Source: Bilabrum cf. latius (lineage: Eukaryota > Bigyra: Bicosoecida > Bigyra > Bicosoecida). From it: DNA of 64,000 bases. Numbering within the stretch: position 1 is the stretch's first letter; each line of letters begins with the position of its first letter. This document shows, one piece after another, positions 1-13,223 of this stretch. The notes beneath the pieces were generated by a model. It searched no databases and was not told the origin of the DNA. It saw only the letters and a program-made list of their open reading frames with translations. Both the position numbers and the translations under genes were made by a program. The stretch covers positions 434,001-498,000 of the forward strand of contig OZ237755.1 in the NCBI GenBank assembly GCA_965178125.1, given 5' to 3'.

Positions 1-3000
1 CAGATCTGCTGATTGGATCGGTTGACACCAGCTGTCTGTCGCTGTTGCTCCTGCTTCATGAGCTCATTGGTGTGCTTGAGCCTGGTCAAGGCCTCCCTCA
101 AGTCTACCCTGCTCTACTGCAGCGCATGTTCGTGTCCCACAGCCTCCCGGAGTGCTACCTCACTGGAAGACACAAACTGGTTGGCTAGCACGCCTTCCGG
201 CATGGGCATCCCTCGCGGCAGCAGCTGCACCCGGGCCTTTGCCTGCGACATGTAGTCAGCTGTGGCCAGCAGATCGGTCTATTTGGAAACAAGCTGCAGG
301 ATGTGCCTACTCTCGGACAGAAGAGCAGACAGCAGATCCTTCACTGCTCGAGAGGCAGCGACTGGTTTGGACAATCGACCGGATTGCTGGTCTCCTTTGC
401 AGTCGACAAAGAAGGGGATTTCGAATCGCACGGACTGGCTGCTAGCCATGGCACGGAGCACCCTGAGAAAGGCGCTATCGACGATCTTGCCAGTTGCCTA
501 ATCATCCGCAATGGCGCTGTCGACAGCAGCATCACTGTCTTTGCCACGCTTGCCCCTGCCTACTTCCAGCTCCAGATTGCCTTCTTCCTTAGCTTTCTTG
601 ATTGTATCTGCCAATCGCTTCAGCTTATCCTCGTTTTGATACTCTTCAAACTTCCGTTCGACGATTCTTGGTCGCAATATCTCGCCTACCCTGCGCAGCT
701 GTGCCTCTGCAGTGCAGTAGCTGCAGGGAGGACCGGTTCCTCCAAATGCAGATCTGCACTAGGAGCAGTTGTTCGTTCTCATCACAGACTCCAGCGTCGG
801 TTCGAGCAGCGGAGCAAGTGTCTCATACGAGCGCTTCCGGGCATCGCGCAGCTACTGCAACGTTTGCTTCAGCCGCATGTGCAGCGCGTGCATGGAGCGT
901 ACTTCAGGCCATATTACCCCCTTTTGCACCATAATAGCCTGCTCCAGCGAGGCACTACGACCAATGGAATGATTTAGAAGAGTTGCAGCAGCTCGTTCGT
1001 TGGCTTCTCCCACTAAACTGGACACAACAGAAGACGCAACCACGCCCAAGCCGGATCCACTAGATGCACCGGCCGCTTGGGCGGCCTACTTCGACAACTG
1101 CAGGAAAAATGCGTCAATCCAAAGCTCCAACGCTGTAAGACTAGGCACCTAAACATCCGATGCATCTGTGATTGGCCCGACTGATTGGTCTACCGCGGAG
1201 ATCAGGGCCTGTACTTCGGCATCGGAAACAGCTGTTGATGGTGCGTGCACAGGCCGACGAGGTTGTCCAGCGGCTGCAGCACCTGACGCACGCGCACTTG
1301 AGCTAGCACTAGAAGATAAAGCGCCGGAACCCTTGGATCTAGAGCTACGGTCAACCTCTGAAGGCTTCGAGAATGTCCATGCGACAGCTCTGCACTTCCT
1401 TAGGGCGTCACCGAACGCTTTCTGGACCGTCGCTCGGACGGCGGCAGTGTCCCCTTGCTGCATGGCAGCTACTCGTTCCTGACAATCCTTCGCTCTTGCG
1501 CGGAGCTAGGCAACTTCGCCAGCTGTGGCTGCACCTTTACGCTCCAGCATAGCTGCAAGCTTATCAGCAAGATCGCCGATGTTGTGTAGGGCATGCACCC
1601 TGCCAAAGCTGTCAAGCCGCACTCCGGCTGGCTCGCTTTCAGCCGCAACCTCGAGCACACTCTCATACCTTGCCAGTGAGCGGCGAATCGCAGCTTCTTC
1701 ATCATGCGCCACCATGCGAGCCTCAGCTCTGTTGAGCAATCGAGAGGCCAAAGCTCTGGCCACGCCACTTGCAGACATGAGCGGCCCAAGTAGGAGCTTT
1801 GCAGCAAGCGCGTGGCTCTCAAACACAACGCTACGTAGGGCTTCTTCCGCAGAAGTCTGAAGCCCTTGCTTTCTCTTTTCGAACCAACCCCCTAGGCTAT
1901 TGTCTCTTCGCCCCTTTTGCTAGCTAGCCTAAGGCACAGCAAGTGCGAAAGCGCTGTGCGCACGGGCTGCCCCAAGCCGAGGATCACAGCACACCTGTCT
2001 GAGCGGCAACAGAGCATACAGTGCGTTTGAAGTCTCCAGATTAGTGAGTGGTGCATCATCATCATCAAATGGTGCGCGTGGCAATATGGTGCCGCTGCTG
2101 CTGCTGCTGCCGCCGCTGCTGCTGCTGCTGCCAACATCTCTATGGCTTGATGCTGCACCGGCGTCTCCGCCATGTTGCCAACTCCGCAACAGCCCCATGA
2201 GGCGCTTCTCAGCAAAACGGAAGAGGTCCTGATAGTTTTCTTCCTCCATAGGACTGAGAGGCGCTCTGATCACATCGTAGTCAAGACCCGGGATACCGAT
2301 ACTGGTGTCTTCAACCCGCACGCGGCTCATCAGCATGCTAGCCGCCGTTTCTATCCACAGCTTGCCGTAGGGCTGCCGGCGGGCTGGTGACCACACTCCA
2401 AGAACATGACCAAATCTTGCGCCAGAATCTCCGTCGAAGGGAGCCACTCGCATGAAACGGAGCAAGGGGAACAGGTCCATCAGACTGGACCGCAGAGGGG
2501 TGCCTGATACGCACCACCGGTTTGGAGACGGGATGTGCTCGAGCATCTTCGCAGCTGCTGCCACTCCAACACTACCAATGCCACCCGCAGAGTCTATTTG
2601 TGCAGTGGTTGTTCCCCGTCGAACACTGTCGATTGCCTCGGCCAGAGTGCGCTGCCTGGCTGGCTCAATCATCTGTGCCTCGTCGAGTACGATCCGCCAG
2701 AAGTCCAGCATCACTAGCGGACTAGGAATCTCCGCGCTTGTAGCTTTGAAGTTGGCCCGCTGAAGCCGAGCGCTCTTCCGATTTGGTGATCCTCGTGCCT
2801 AGTACACGAGGGCAAGCCTTGCCGCGAATGCAACTGCTACGGCATTCAGGTGCTTATCTTGAATGACGCTCGGCAGCCAGTGCGGCCGTACCGCGAACGG
2901 CCTCTCTGCGATGTAGCGATATGCTTCAACATCAAACCCACGAGAAACAGGAAGAGATTGACCGGTACTCTCCAGCTCTTCGGCAGCAAAAACGGCGGAG

Positions 3001-6000
3001 CGTGCTGCACTTGCCGCGTTGAACACCGCGCGCTGCAGCGGAGACGCCAGTGTCATACTAACCCTTGTTCCTATCTACGACATGACCTCTGGATCCAGCT
3101 CGGCCGTCTCTGACCGCAAAACGCCTTCCTATGCGTCATGGATGCCACGTAGCGTGTTCTAAGCCAGGCTCAGCTCCTTCTTTAGCGTGGAAAACGACGT
3201 GACCACAATGTCGAAGGCAGAGGCAAACTCGACCGGGTCCATCATCTTGGCCGCAAACTGGCAGTCCTAGAAAGCAAGTTCGTACTCGCGAATAGCCTGG
3301 CATCCGGCCGTCACTATTTTCTTTGCCTGCACCCACGCCTTGTCGATTCCAAGGTACGACTTGTGCCACTACAGCATCCTGTGATCCGCGAGCCGTACCT
3401 GCTCCAAGGCTGCCAGTGCCGCATCGAGAACTGCGGACTTTCGCCCTCGGCCTGGTGATGACAACTGGTGCTGATAGGCGCTTCGAAATCGAGCTGCGTG
3501 AGACGCAAGCTTGTCAAAGCTCTTAATGGACGCCTCTCGCTGCCGAATGGCGGCTCGCAGTGACTTGACCATAGCAGACGCAGCCGTATTCGCGGCCGAC
3601 GACGTCCCGCGAAACACAGCAACACGCAAAGCTTTCCCCGACGCATTTGCTCCGATATCCCCTTCCACTTCGCGGCGATCCTTGATGTGCTTGCGAATCA
3701 TCTCGTCGGACCACTGCTCAATGATCTTGTCGGGAGTGACGACGAGGGTGGCACCAGACCTGATCTTGCCGCCGACAGCCGAGGCAGCAAAAGCAGCACC
3801 GGCTCTGCATTCGGGACACACGAAGTTTCGTTGCGGCATCTTGACAGGAACAGACTCTCCTGGGGCATCTGAAATGGAGCAGCAGCGAAACTACTGCACT
3901 GGAGCAGACCCGCTCTCCTTTCGAGCCTTCTTCGCGGCATTTCCTTTGGAAGCGGCCGGCCGGCCTCGCTTGGAGCCCACTGCTGCGACAGAACCAGGGG
4001 CTCCGTCCGCTGCACTCCCAACCATGCCTCCAACAATGCCTTCGATCTCTTCTGGAAGCATGGTGCGATCCGCGATCGGCAAGCCATCGACAAGCCTGTT
4101 TGGGCCAACCGAATCTCCATCTGGATCGTCTGCACCTGCACCGGAGGCCGCAGCACTTGATGCAGCGTTAGAAGCGCTAGTTGATGAATTTTCAGTATCG
4201 TTCAGCCGTGCGTCAAAGCCCCGCGCTATGGCATCATCCAAGCTTGCTGCAGCAAGAGGCAGACCGACCGCTTCGAATACCTGTTCAAGCGCAGTCAACG
4301 GATGGTGCTCAAAGATCGGACCATTTTTGATCCATGCCTCCTCCTTGCTGAACTGTTCCTCTACAGAAACCGCAATCTCCTGAGACCTTCGCTTTCCCTT
4401 TGACGAGCCTCTGCCCTTGCGGCCTGCTCCTCGAGCGCCACCTGCCGCTGCTGCGGGCTATGCTCTGCCCCCACTTCTCCTAGGACCGGAGGCTCGCGAA
4501 GAAGACGTTCTTGATCGGGCACCATCGTCCTCATATTCCTCTTCATCGAAGAGATCGCCCATGTGAGCCTGCCCCTCACTGGCTTGCCGCAGGTACGTCG
4601 ACCTGGCTCCGTCTGCCCGATCCAAGCCCTTCTGATACTTGGCACCAGCTTGCATAATCTTCGGTACGACTCCTTCGCCGTAGATGGCAGCCGCAGCGAT
4701 AGGAGAGGCGATCGTGCCGCAGGGTGATACTTGCCCGGGGTCTGCAAGGGCTGCAATGCAGTGCCTTGAGCACGATGCGCACTGGACCCATCGGAGTAGC
4801 TTGGCTGCATCGCCCTCCTGCCTGATTCCACTGACGCATTCCTTGGCACCATTCTGCCTGTCCACCCCAGGTATGGCGCCTGCCTCCACCTGGGCCTGGT
4901 GCGTTCTTACCGCGGCCCTGATGCCTTCCTAGTATGGGACTGTATCTGAGTCAGGCCTGTGGTGTGCAGCTGCAAGGGCCAGCACATCTAGTGTCTTGCC
5001 GGTCCCCATCTCATCCGCGAGGATGCCAGATCCTTTCAACCAGCCATCAGCTGGCACCAGCTGTGGCGTCTCTGTAAGCATGAAGTCCTCACCGTAGTGC
5101 ATGTACACCTTGGGACACAGTCGCGGACCCGCGTCGCTTGGAACCCAATACAGGATAGATTGTTCCAAGCCCGCAAGTTGAATGAAAGCAGGGTGAACCG
5201 GTAGATTGCGACTGGGGCTCTAATCTTCGGTAGAGGGCTGCTTACCGAGAGCCGATGCGCCCTCCCTGTCCAGCATCCAAGCTAGGGCTTGGGTCTGATG
5301 CGGCATCAGTTTCAGTGCGAGCACCTCATCCATCCTACGCTGGACTGCATCGGGAAGCACGGCACTACCAAGGGTGCTTCTCTAGGCTGCGGCGTACACG
5401 CCTGCCACGCTGGGCGTAGGGTCAAATCGATGCAACGACTCGACCAGCATCCCAGGGCTTGCAGACTCTAGCAGAGCATGCACTTTGGCTGAAATCTGGC
5501 TCCCGGCCCTAGGCGGCGTCAAGCTTCTCTGTACGGAAACCAGCAAACTCTCAACAAACTTGTTCGGTGAATACGTGGCTGACGGCTTAACTCCGAGCCG
5601 ATCTGCAGGAATGCTTCTGCCGTCCATAAGGCAGCAGTGAAACGTCACTGCAACTTTTAGGCGTTCGGACACAGCATCGGCGCTATCGCATCGGCGAGCA
5701 TCAGCGAGCAATGCACACGGTGGTTCCGCTCCAGCTGCCAACCTGTGGCCTGGCATGCCTGCAGCCAGTTTGCGCGAAAGTGCTAGCACATTCTGCACGG
5801 ACCACAGGCCGAAAGCCTTTGTCTGGCATTCTGGGCTGCCAATGATCCCGACGGACGGGACGAACATAAAAGGGAGTGAATGCCGAAAGGATGCCATCTC
5901 GAGACGAGATGCATGCCCATCAGGCAGCGAGACCAAGTCGAAACGTCCATTCTCAAGCGGTATGTCCCACAGCAGAGGCTGAACACTCTCCCAACTCTCA

Positions 6001-8801
6001 TTAGGGTCTGCTTGAACGGGAATTTTGCGCATGTCGTGAGGTGCAATGGCGCCACCGACCTCAAATACTACTTGCCCACATCCGCTGCCGTCTAAGCCAG
6101 CTCCCGGCCCGAAAGACTCCTGCGACGCACGTGCCAGCTCGGATACGTCCCCACACCACGAGTGTCTGCCAGCCATCAAAGGAACGTACATGCCATACCC
6201 TGCCATGAGTGGCCACGCGAACAGCACTCGAGCCACCCTGTCAATCGCTTCGTCATCCTCAATCTAGTTCTAAAATGGACTCCCTCGAGTCTCCGCGATC
6301 GCGATGCGCCCGTCGCGCACATCGATCTGTCCGCGAGTACACATTTGTGAGATGAGCCCTCTGCAAAACTGAAGACATCGGTCACGGATGTCGCTGACGG
6401 CGTTGCACACCTTGCAGTATCGAAGGATCTCAGGCTCTCTATAGTACCATAGCCATTTTGAATGCAAGCTAGTTTGCTACTAGCGAGCGCGACGTTGTTC
6501 CCGTATCTATGTCCGCAATTGAGACATCCGCTTGAAGTCTTCGAGCAAGTAGGCGAGGACTCGGCATCCTTCCCGGACTGGGAAGAGACTCTCTGGGGAG
6601 CAGCCTATCGACTCCTCCGTAGGTGCCCACCAGTTGGTCACTGCTTCGATCTCCAACAGCTTGACCATGGAGACGTCCTTCTAGCGGGGCACGAGATGCT
6701 GGATGGAAGTACCAAACACCTCGTCCTCCTACAAGCTAAAAGCTGGAACGATCAGCTCATCAAACAGGCGCGCGCCCTCTAAAGGGTCCTGCTGCGAAAT
6801 CGAGTCATGCAGCGCTCGGATCTAGCTCTGCTGTTGCTACTCAAGCATATCGTGGCCCTAAGACCAGCCCAAATCGCCAGTGCATCTAAGGCAGGGGTCT
6901 TCACTGAAGTGGTACGACTTGCACATTTCCACAAGCCACTCGGTCACAACTGACCGCGGCAGAGACCTGCCGCAGTACTACCACAGGTACACACCTGCAA
7001 CGTGATGGCACTGCGACTGCAGCAATACTTGGTCAAAGGCGTGGTACCGCTCAGCTTGCGCTTTATGCAGAAGCTCTGACGATAGCTTGACTCCAGTTGG
7101 GGTCACGACGTCACCTCGTCGCCCAGCTCCATCCTGGCTGCCCGCCATTGGAAGACCACCTCGCAGAAACTCCACGCACGTCCGTGCCGTCTCACGTGCA
7201 TTAACCATAGCAATGCAACCGAGGTCCTCGTATTGATGATACCTGTTGTAGCCGTACCTGTCCCACTTGATTGAGGCGAACACTGGCCTAGACTCTGGCA
7301 TGTCTGGCAGCTCTGGGAACAGAGGGCGCGATGCCTTGCCGCTTGCTGGAGCAGAGCTGGATGCATTGGCTTCTCCTGCGGCAGATACCCCGCTAGCAGC
7401 CGAGCTTCCCCCTGCACTTGAATTTGCAGCTGCTATGCTCCGCAGCGCGTCCGCATCATCGTCGCTGTCGAGATCGAGAATCAAGCCAGACTACGAGACA
7501 TCTCGGCTATCAGCACCGTCATCGGCAGGAGAATCACCGGAAGGATAATTGAGCCTCACGTTGTACGGCTTGAGCTCCAGCTAAAACTCTTCGAGCTTGA
7601 CCATTCGGTCGCATGGCAGCAAACAGGGCGCCATTTGTTCGACCTCCTCCATCTCGTCCTCGTCCAATTCGACCTCGACCTCGACTGCCTTGTGTTTCTC
7701 AACCCCTTCCATCGGCCCTGCACCTCCTTCTAGTGAAGCTCTACTGCCTTGCTACTGGTCATTCATGCCATCCGCGGCGTCGTCATCGTCTTCCATGGAT
7801 GCAGATGCAGCTGCCGAGCTGGATGCAGATGCAGCTGCCGAGCCTGCCGCAAGCGGGCCCACTGGTGACTTCGGTCCACTCCCACTGGCCGCAAGCTGTC
7901 CCGTCGAGACGATCTCGACGTCACTATCAGAGTCAGAATCTGAGTCGATGGCGCGCGCACTGCCATCGGAACCTTTAGCCTGAGGCTTGCCGTTCTTTCG
8001 CTTCGTGCCGCCTGCCTCAGGGCCAGCGGAGCCGTTCGAGGCTTCATCTCCGCCACTAGGACCGACAGATTCGAGATCGATATCGCGACGCTTCACATTG
8101 ACCTTGACCTTGACCTTTTGCGTGGAGAGCACCCCGGGGATAACGAGGGGCCTTGGGCGCGGAATGGACCCGTCGATGGCGCTGGCTGCAAAGGGCAGCA
8201 GCTAGGCGATGCTCGCATACTTGGGAATCATGCTCGCAACTGCAATTTGACGGCCAAGCTATTTTCCGGTCCACTGTTGGCCGCCTTGCCAGACTGGCAA
8301 CGCATCGCAACGATCGGCGACATCGCCCGCTGGCATCTTGCTTGCATCGTTGTGAGCATCACGGGCAGGACCGCCGTTCCTTGGTGCAAGGATGCCAGCT
8401 GAAGGGCCCCTTTGCTCGTCAGCACGTGTATCTGACGCACTGTCACTGTCACTTTCAACCATTTTGCTGCCAGCTTTGCTTGAATGTCGAACAAGGCGAC
8501 GCGACGGCGAGCCCGCAGTCTTAGCTTTCTTTGCGCGACGTCTTCGCTACCTCGCTCGCTTCGCAACTCCTGCGAAGTACTCCGCAGATTCAACTTCACG
8601 CTGCCGCAGCTATTCCATTGCAGCAGCCAGTGCGGAACCCCCACTAGCCTGTCTGATTGCCTGGCTAGGCAATTGCACCGGTTCACCACGAGCCTCATTG
8701 TCAGATAAACAACCATCACTCGCCTCCGATTCCGATACGTCCATGGCCCCAGGTAGGCTTGACGGTTCTCGCTTCTTTGGAATTGCCTTTTTCCGCGGCA
8801 T
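1..8801 (-). CDS. SHPRH: SHPRH-type SNF2 helicase / E3 ubiquitin ligase (3' end outside window)
   Basis: Single exon of about 2,933 codons from ATG at 8801, running off the left edge. It contains about 39 in-frame TAG and no TAA or TGA. Walker A ADEMGTGKT lies near residue 1260. A PHD-like cysteine cluster starts with CASCSRHC (near 1340) and resumes with VCPEC (near 1662), followed by LVVTPDKIIEQW. The Walker B box is LDEAQMIE (near 2037), the DEAQ variant typical of SHPRH, then RWCVSGTPLR and LRQVCCDPRLG. By family knowledge it ubiquitinates PCNA in damage tolerance; the RING and second helicase lobe should lie left of position 1. The order motif I, PHD, DEAQ matches SHPRH rather than RAD5/HLTF. 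The N-terminal 600 residues are acidic and serine-rich. The PHD is split by about 310 low-complexity residues. It is divergent from the gene at 8925, 123 bp away. Confidence 0.88.
2094..2131 (-). repeat. CTG/CAG-type triplet run encoding polyserine in SHPRH
   Basis: GCTGCT-type triplets, read on the minus strand as AGC codons, give two runs of about four or five serines separated by glycines. They sit in a low-complexity stretch downstream of the DEAQ motif. This looks like ordinary triplet expansion inside coding sequence. Confidence 0.6.
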
Positions 8802-8924
8802 GCTTGAGATTTTGAAAAATGTACCAAATACGACCGTGGAGGTTCCGCACCCTCTGTGGACGGAATGGCGCGGCGCCAAGCTAAACACCTGCTTCGCTAA
8901 AAATCCGTACTCTAGCTTCAAAGG
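8802..8924. promoter_or_regulatory. Shared divergent promoter region (SHPRH / 8925 gene)
   Basis: Only 123 bp separate the two start codons, so both promoters and 5' leaders must lie here or overlap the genes. I see no recognisable core promoter motif. The assignment rests on geometry alone. Confidence 0.35.
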
Positions 8925-11900
8925 ATGAGCGGCAGCAGGTCGTATGGCCAGCCTAGAGACCAAATTGTGTCTACATTTGGCATGGCACAACGAAGTTCCC
9001 CCGCTTCGCGAGGAATTATTCGTGGAGGCGTTGCTATTCACCTTGAGGCTGCACCCGACCCGAACCCCGGCCCGGGTAAGCTTGCGTTGACTTTCGCGTT
9101 CACCGCGTCCTATTTTTTTATCATTTTGTATTTTTTCAGTCAACCTTTGGCGCTGCAGGTCACTATTGTGCCTCTGCCGAAGCAGGCATTGCATCGCCAT
9201 ACAATGCATGGGTGCGAGGCAGCTTCAACGTTCAGGTGGGGAAGAGAGCCACTAGGCGGGGCAGAAAGGCACTCACTGCAGAAGAAAGCTGGCTACGGCG
9301 AACCAGAGTGAGAGTGCCTCGGTCTTCTCCGTTGTACGCCGAGTACGCCGAAGCTGAACGGCAACGTCGGCAAATGAGCTCAAGGCGGCGGAAGAGCAGA
9401 GCCTCTCTCTCGTCAGGCAGACAGGCCCTCAAGCAGAAATTTGATTTAGCGAGCTCATCCCGAGCGTCTCGTGGCGGCCTCGACGCTACCGATGCTATGC
9501 TGCTAGCAGCCACAGGCGACGGACAGCAGCAGCCGGCGGCACAGAGTCTGGCAGATGCTTCGCTGCACCCAGAACAGACGGGCACACGCATTGAATCATA
9601 GAACGGCACTAGTAGTGCGCAGCTGTCCAGCGGGAGCGCTATGGAAGAGGGGGAATTCGAGCACGGAGCAAGTGCTCCGAGCGAGCACGTCAGGGTATTC
9701 GAAGACGACCTGACGTACCCTTCGCACGCCAGCATCGAAAGAACATCCATAAAAGGCGCCGACGTCGACGGATCGTACGTCTCAGGGGACAAGTTCATGC
9801 ACGGTGGCGGTCGCCGTAGCCGCAGCAGGCCCTCAGCAGCCAGGGCCCGGGCCCGCTCTTCCAGTCGCAGGCTGCCGCGCGGTTCGTATGGGGCTCAGCG
9901 GCCCAGTGGGTGGGAAGACGACAGGATGCGGAGAGCCAGGGCGCGCAAGTCCTGGTCGCAAAGGGAGCAGCTCATGGCCAAGAGGCTGAAGGTGAAGAGG
10001 GGGCAGGGAGAGGAGGAGCAGAAGCAGAACGGAGCGGCCAAGGAGCCCGGCAGGGGACTGGGTGCGGGATGGAACAGCTCCACCCGCAGCCAGAGCGTGT
10101 CGAGAGGGAGGCAGCCACATGGAGGGTGGGCGGCAGCGGCAGCGGGCCATGGGCCGAGGCCAAGGTCCAGCTCGAGACCAGGACCGGGAGCATAGCGGAA
10201 GATGGGCGGGGGCCGGCGGACGGACGCAAGCGGGGCATCTGCAGACGGTACTGCTGGTGCAGCTGGCATGAGCATTCAGGAGCGGCTCAAGCTGAGACGT
10301 TCGATGCAGCAGCAATCGCAGTAGTAGGAGACGGAGCCTGACAAGCCGTCGCGTCGAGGGGGGGTACAGGAGGCGAAGTCAGACAATCGCAAGCCGATTC
10401 CTACCGACTCGTCAGCGGGCACGGCGCCGGGTATCTCCATCCACAGTCCACGCACACAGTCGCAGGAAGGCCAGTCGCGCGGTAGTCCGAGTGCAATCAC
10501 CGGCTGGGAGCGTGAGGTCGCGCATCAAGCCCTTCGGATCGCCATGGCGAGCGCCACCAAGAACCGCGGCTCTGGTGAAAGTCCTCGCCAATCTGGCGGT
10601 GGTCAGGCAAGTCGCCATCACTCCAGGCGGCGCACAAGCCAGTCTCCTCCTCAGTACGACGCTTTGGGACCCATTCGCGAAGACGACATCCTGGCAGTGA
10701 TGGAGAGCTTGAAGCATTACAGACGCAAGATGGGACCACCGGCCCGTCTGAGGAAGGATCACGACGCAGCTCCATCGAGTGGCACGGCCGTTGATAGCTC
10801 GGAGGGAGAATCCGAGGAGGAGCAGCCAACGAGCAGTCGGACCCGACCTGCCCGCGCTGCTGGTCGCAAAGCACTGCTAAGCCAACCTTCCCTCCCTGGT
10901 TCTGGCAAGAACGTCAGGTCGGGGCTGCCGGCGATGATGATGCAGGCAAGAGCAGGGAAATCACGCTCGGAGGTGCCCCCGCCGGTCATCTCCACCGGCC
11001 CAAGCCCAGCAGGTCGGACCGCGCTGGCACCAGCAGGTACTGCGGCGAACAAGGCTGATCAAGGTAGAGCGGTCAAAAACGCGGCCAGTGGGGCTAGTTC
11101 GGATGCTGTAGCCGAGTCAGCTCACGGTGCGGTTGACGGTGGGGCCTAGCCACAAGGAGGTGCCCTTCGGCTGGAGGATCTCGAGAGCAAGGCGCAGTCA
11201 CGCGGTTCAGTTGCTGTGGGTGCAGTCCGCGAGCCGGGGTAGTAGTCGCAGTCGGTAGTTGCGCAGACCCCGGCTGGTTAGCAGAGCGAGGACGAGAAGC
11301 TGTTTGCTGTGCTGCGTGGCACTGCTCCCGTGGATTCTGTGGCAAAGGACGGCGAGACGATTGCAGAAGAGGTGTCACCGGCTGCACCCGGTAGCTCGGA
11401 GGGGCAGCTGTAGCCGAGTGCGTCTACGAGAGAGGCAGAGCTTGACTATCAGATCGCGCCGGGGTCAATAGGCAAGAATCTGGTCGGAGACCTGTTGGTC
11501 GACAGCCCAGACGCAGCTTCAGCCGCACCTGCAACCGTCTTAGGGGAAGAAGACGTGGGCGTCCGAGGAACAAAGGAGCCGAAGCAAGGACGTGGCACGA
11601 AGGGGGGGCACACTTTGGCGATGTCTCGTGGTGATGTAGCTTCTCAAGCGGCTGCTGCCGCAACTCCACTGAGTGTTGCGCCGCCGCTGCCTGCGAGCCA
11701 GTTCGCGACGCCTTCGTCAGATGCGTCGGACTTTTTGTCTCCTCCTCCGCCTGGCAAGACTCCTGTGTCGATATCCAGAAGCGCACAGCTGCATTCCGGC
11801 CGGAGGAACAACGCATAGCGACAGCTGCACGATGAATCTGGTGATAGTCGAGCTTCAAGTGCGGCTAAACCACCCCTACTGCCTCCCAGCGTCAACGCGT

Positions 11901-13027
11901 CGGCGCACTCAAACATGTCACAGGAGGCTACTGAGGAGCTGAGTGGCACAGGCCGATCAACACCACCACGCGCACTAGGTAGTGCATCTGCGGTCAAGGA
12001 GAGCAGATATGGATCAGGAGAGAAGGCCGAGCGGGCCAGACTGTAGCTTGCAGCCTTTTTGGATGCAAGTGGAGTTGATTAGGATGAAGATGACGAGCAG
12101 GACTAGACCGCGGGTGAATCTGCTGCTGAGAGTAACGGACAGCATCAGACATCGCAGCCAGTAGCAGCTGCTTAGGCTACTGAAGCAGGGCCGAGGAGCC
12201 ACGCAGAGCTTTCGGCCGGGCCAAGCACTGCTGTCGCAGCCAGCGAGGCCCAACCCACAGATGCGGTGGAGGAGTCCCGATCGGATTCTGACGATGCAGC
12301 GGACGTTGCATCCGACATGGCAGAACCGGAAGCGACCGAGAACGCTGAAGTTCTGCAGGTGGATAGCCAGAGCCAATCGTAGATACCGTCACCAGTGTTG
12401 GCTATCGACCGTTCTGCGGCCGTTGCGGATGGTACAGCGCGCGGAGACCCACGGGCGAGCGCTCATGACCGGGCAAGTGCCGAGCTGCAGCCCGTTGAAC
12501 CGGGAATTATGACTCCTAACGTTGACGATGGCAATGACTGCGCGAGCGATGGCAGCGCGGGCGCTCGGATCTCTTTTGAAGGTGGAGAGGATGAGAATCA
12601 GGAGGGGGGGGACATCGGCGATGCGGAGCCGTCTGAGCCCGCCAAAGATGCTACAACGTCGCACGCGAGTGCATCTGCTTCGTTGGCCGAGCAAGTGCCG
12701 GAGCTCGCTGCAGCTGTCAACCCACTAGAGAGAAGAGCAGACGGCGCTGGTGCAAGTGCGTAGCTGGCTGCAAGCACTGCGATTGCAGCTGACTCAGGTG
12801 CTTCAGCCGGGGTTGAGGCTTCATCGTCGTCACTGCGTGGCACAACCGAGCAAGGCACAGCGCCCGCTGAAGGGAGTGGTCTGGTCGGTGTGGGCGTCGA
12901 CGTTGACAGCGAGTCGGACGAAGAGGCTGCTGGAGGACCAGGTAGCGACGGAGACACTGACATCAGCAGCCGCATAGAGTAGATGATGAAGATGACGGCC
13001 GAGCTTGGCTTAGGCGACTCAAGGTGA
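8925..13027 (+). CDS. Disordered Ser/Ala/Glu-rich protein with SHIPPO-like N-terminus
   Basis: Two exons, 8925-9075 and 9159-13027, give 1,339 residues ending in TGA. The 83-bp intron starts GTAAGC and ends CTGCAG, and splicing joins PDPNPGPG to HYCASAEAG. The PGPG-H-Y junction plus the upstream STFGMAQR and downstream FNVQVGKRA resemble sperm-tail PG-rich (SHIPPO/STPG) repeats of axonemal microtubule proteins; this similarity is short and inferred by eye. After residue 110 the protein is basic (RRRK, RSRSR clusters), then a long acidic Ser/Ala/Pro/Glu-rich tail with no domain I know. It has 17 in-frame TAG, including two TAGTAG pairs (near 10340 and 11240). The terminal AAGGTGAGC could also be a splice donor, so the 3' end is less sure than the body. 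Confidence 0.7.
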
Positions 13028-13223
13028 GCCGGGCTCTAGGTGAGCCGTGGCACCTGAAGTTGTGGTCCGGTAGTCTACTTTCAAGTTGTGTTGTGATTAT
13101 TAAGACACACCATTGTATATTGTTCTACTCGCATGTCCTGCCAAGATCCTAGGATGGCGTTCAATCCCTCGCGCGCCTACTAGCTCACAGCAGGGTCGTG
13201 ATCCTGCCGACCTGATTCCCGCG
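13028..13223. other. Convergent intergenic region
   Basis: 196 bp between the TGA of the 8925 gene and the TGA of APE2, presumably holding both 3' UTRs. It is partly AT-rich around 13085-13130. The phrase GGTGAGCCG occurs twice (near 13023 and 13040). No gene is visible. Confidence 0.5.

Noticed and set aside
13020-13050. Extra intron at the end of the SHIPPO-like gene (AAG|GTGAGC)
   Set aside because: Possible, but no downstream exon with convincing coding potential lies before the convergent APE2 gene.
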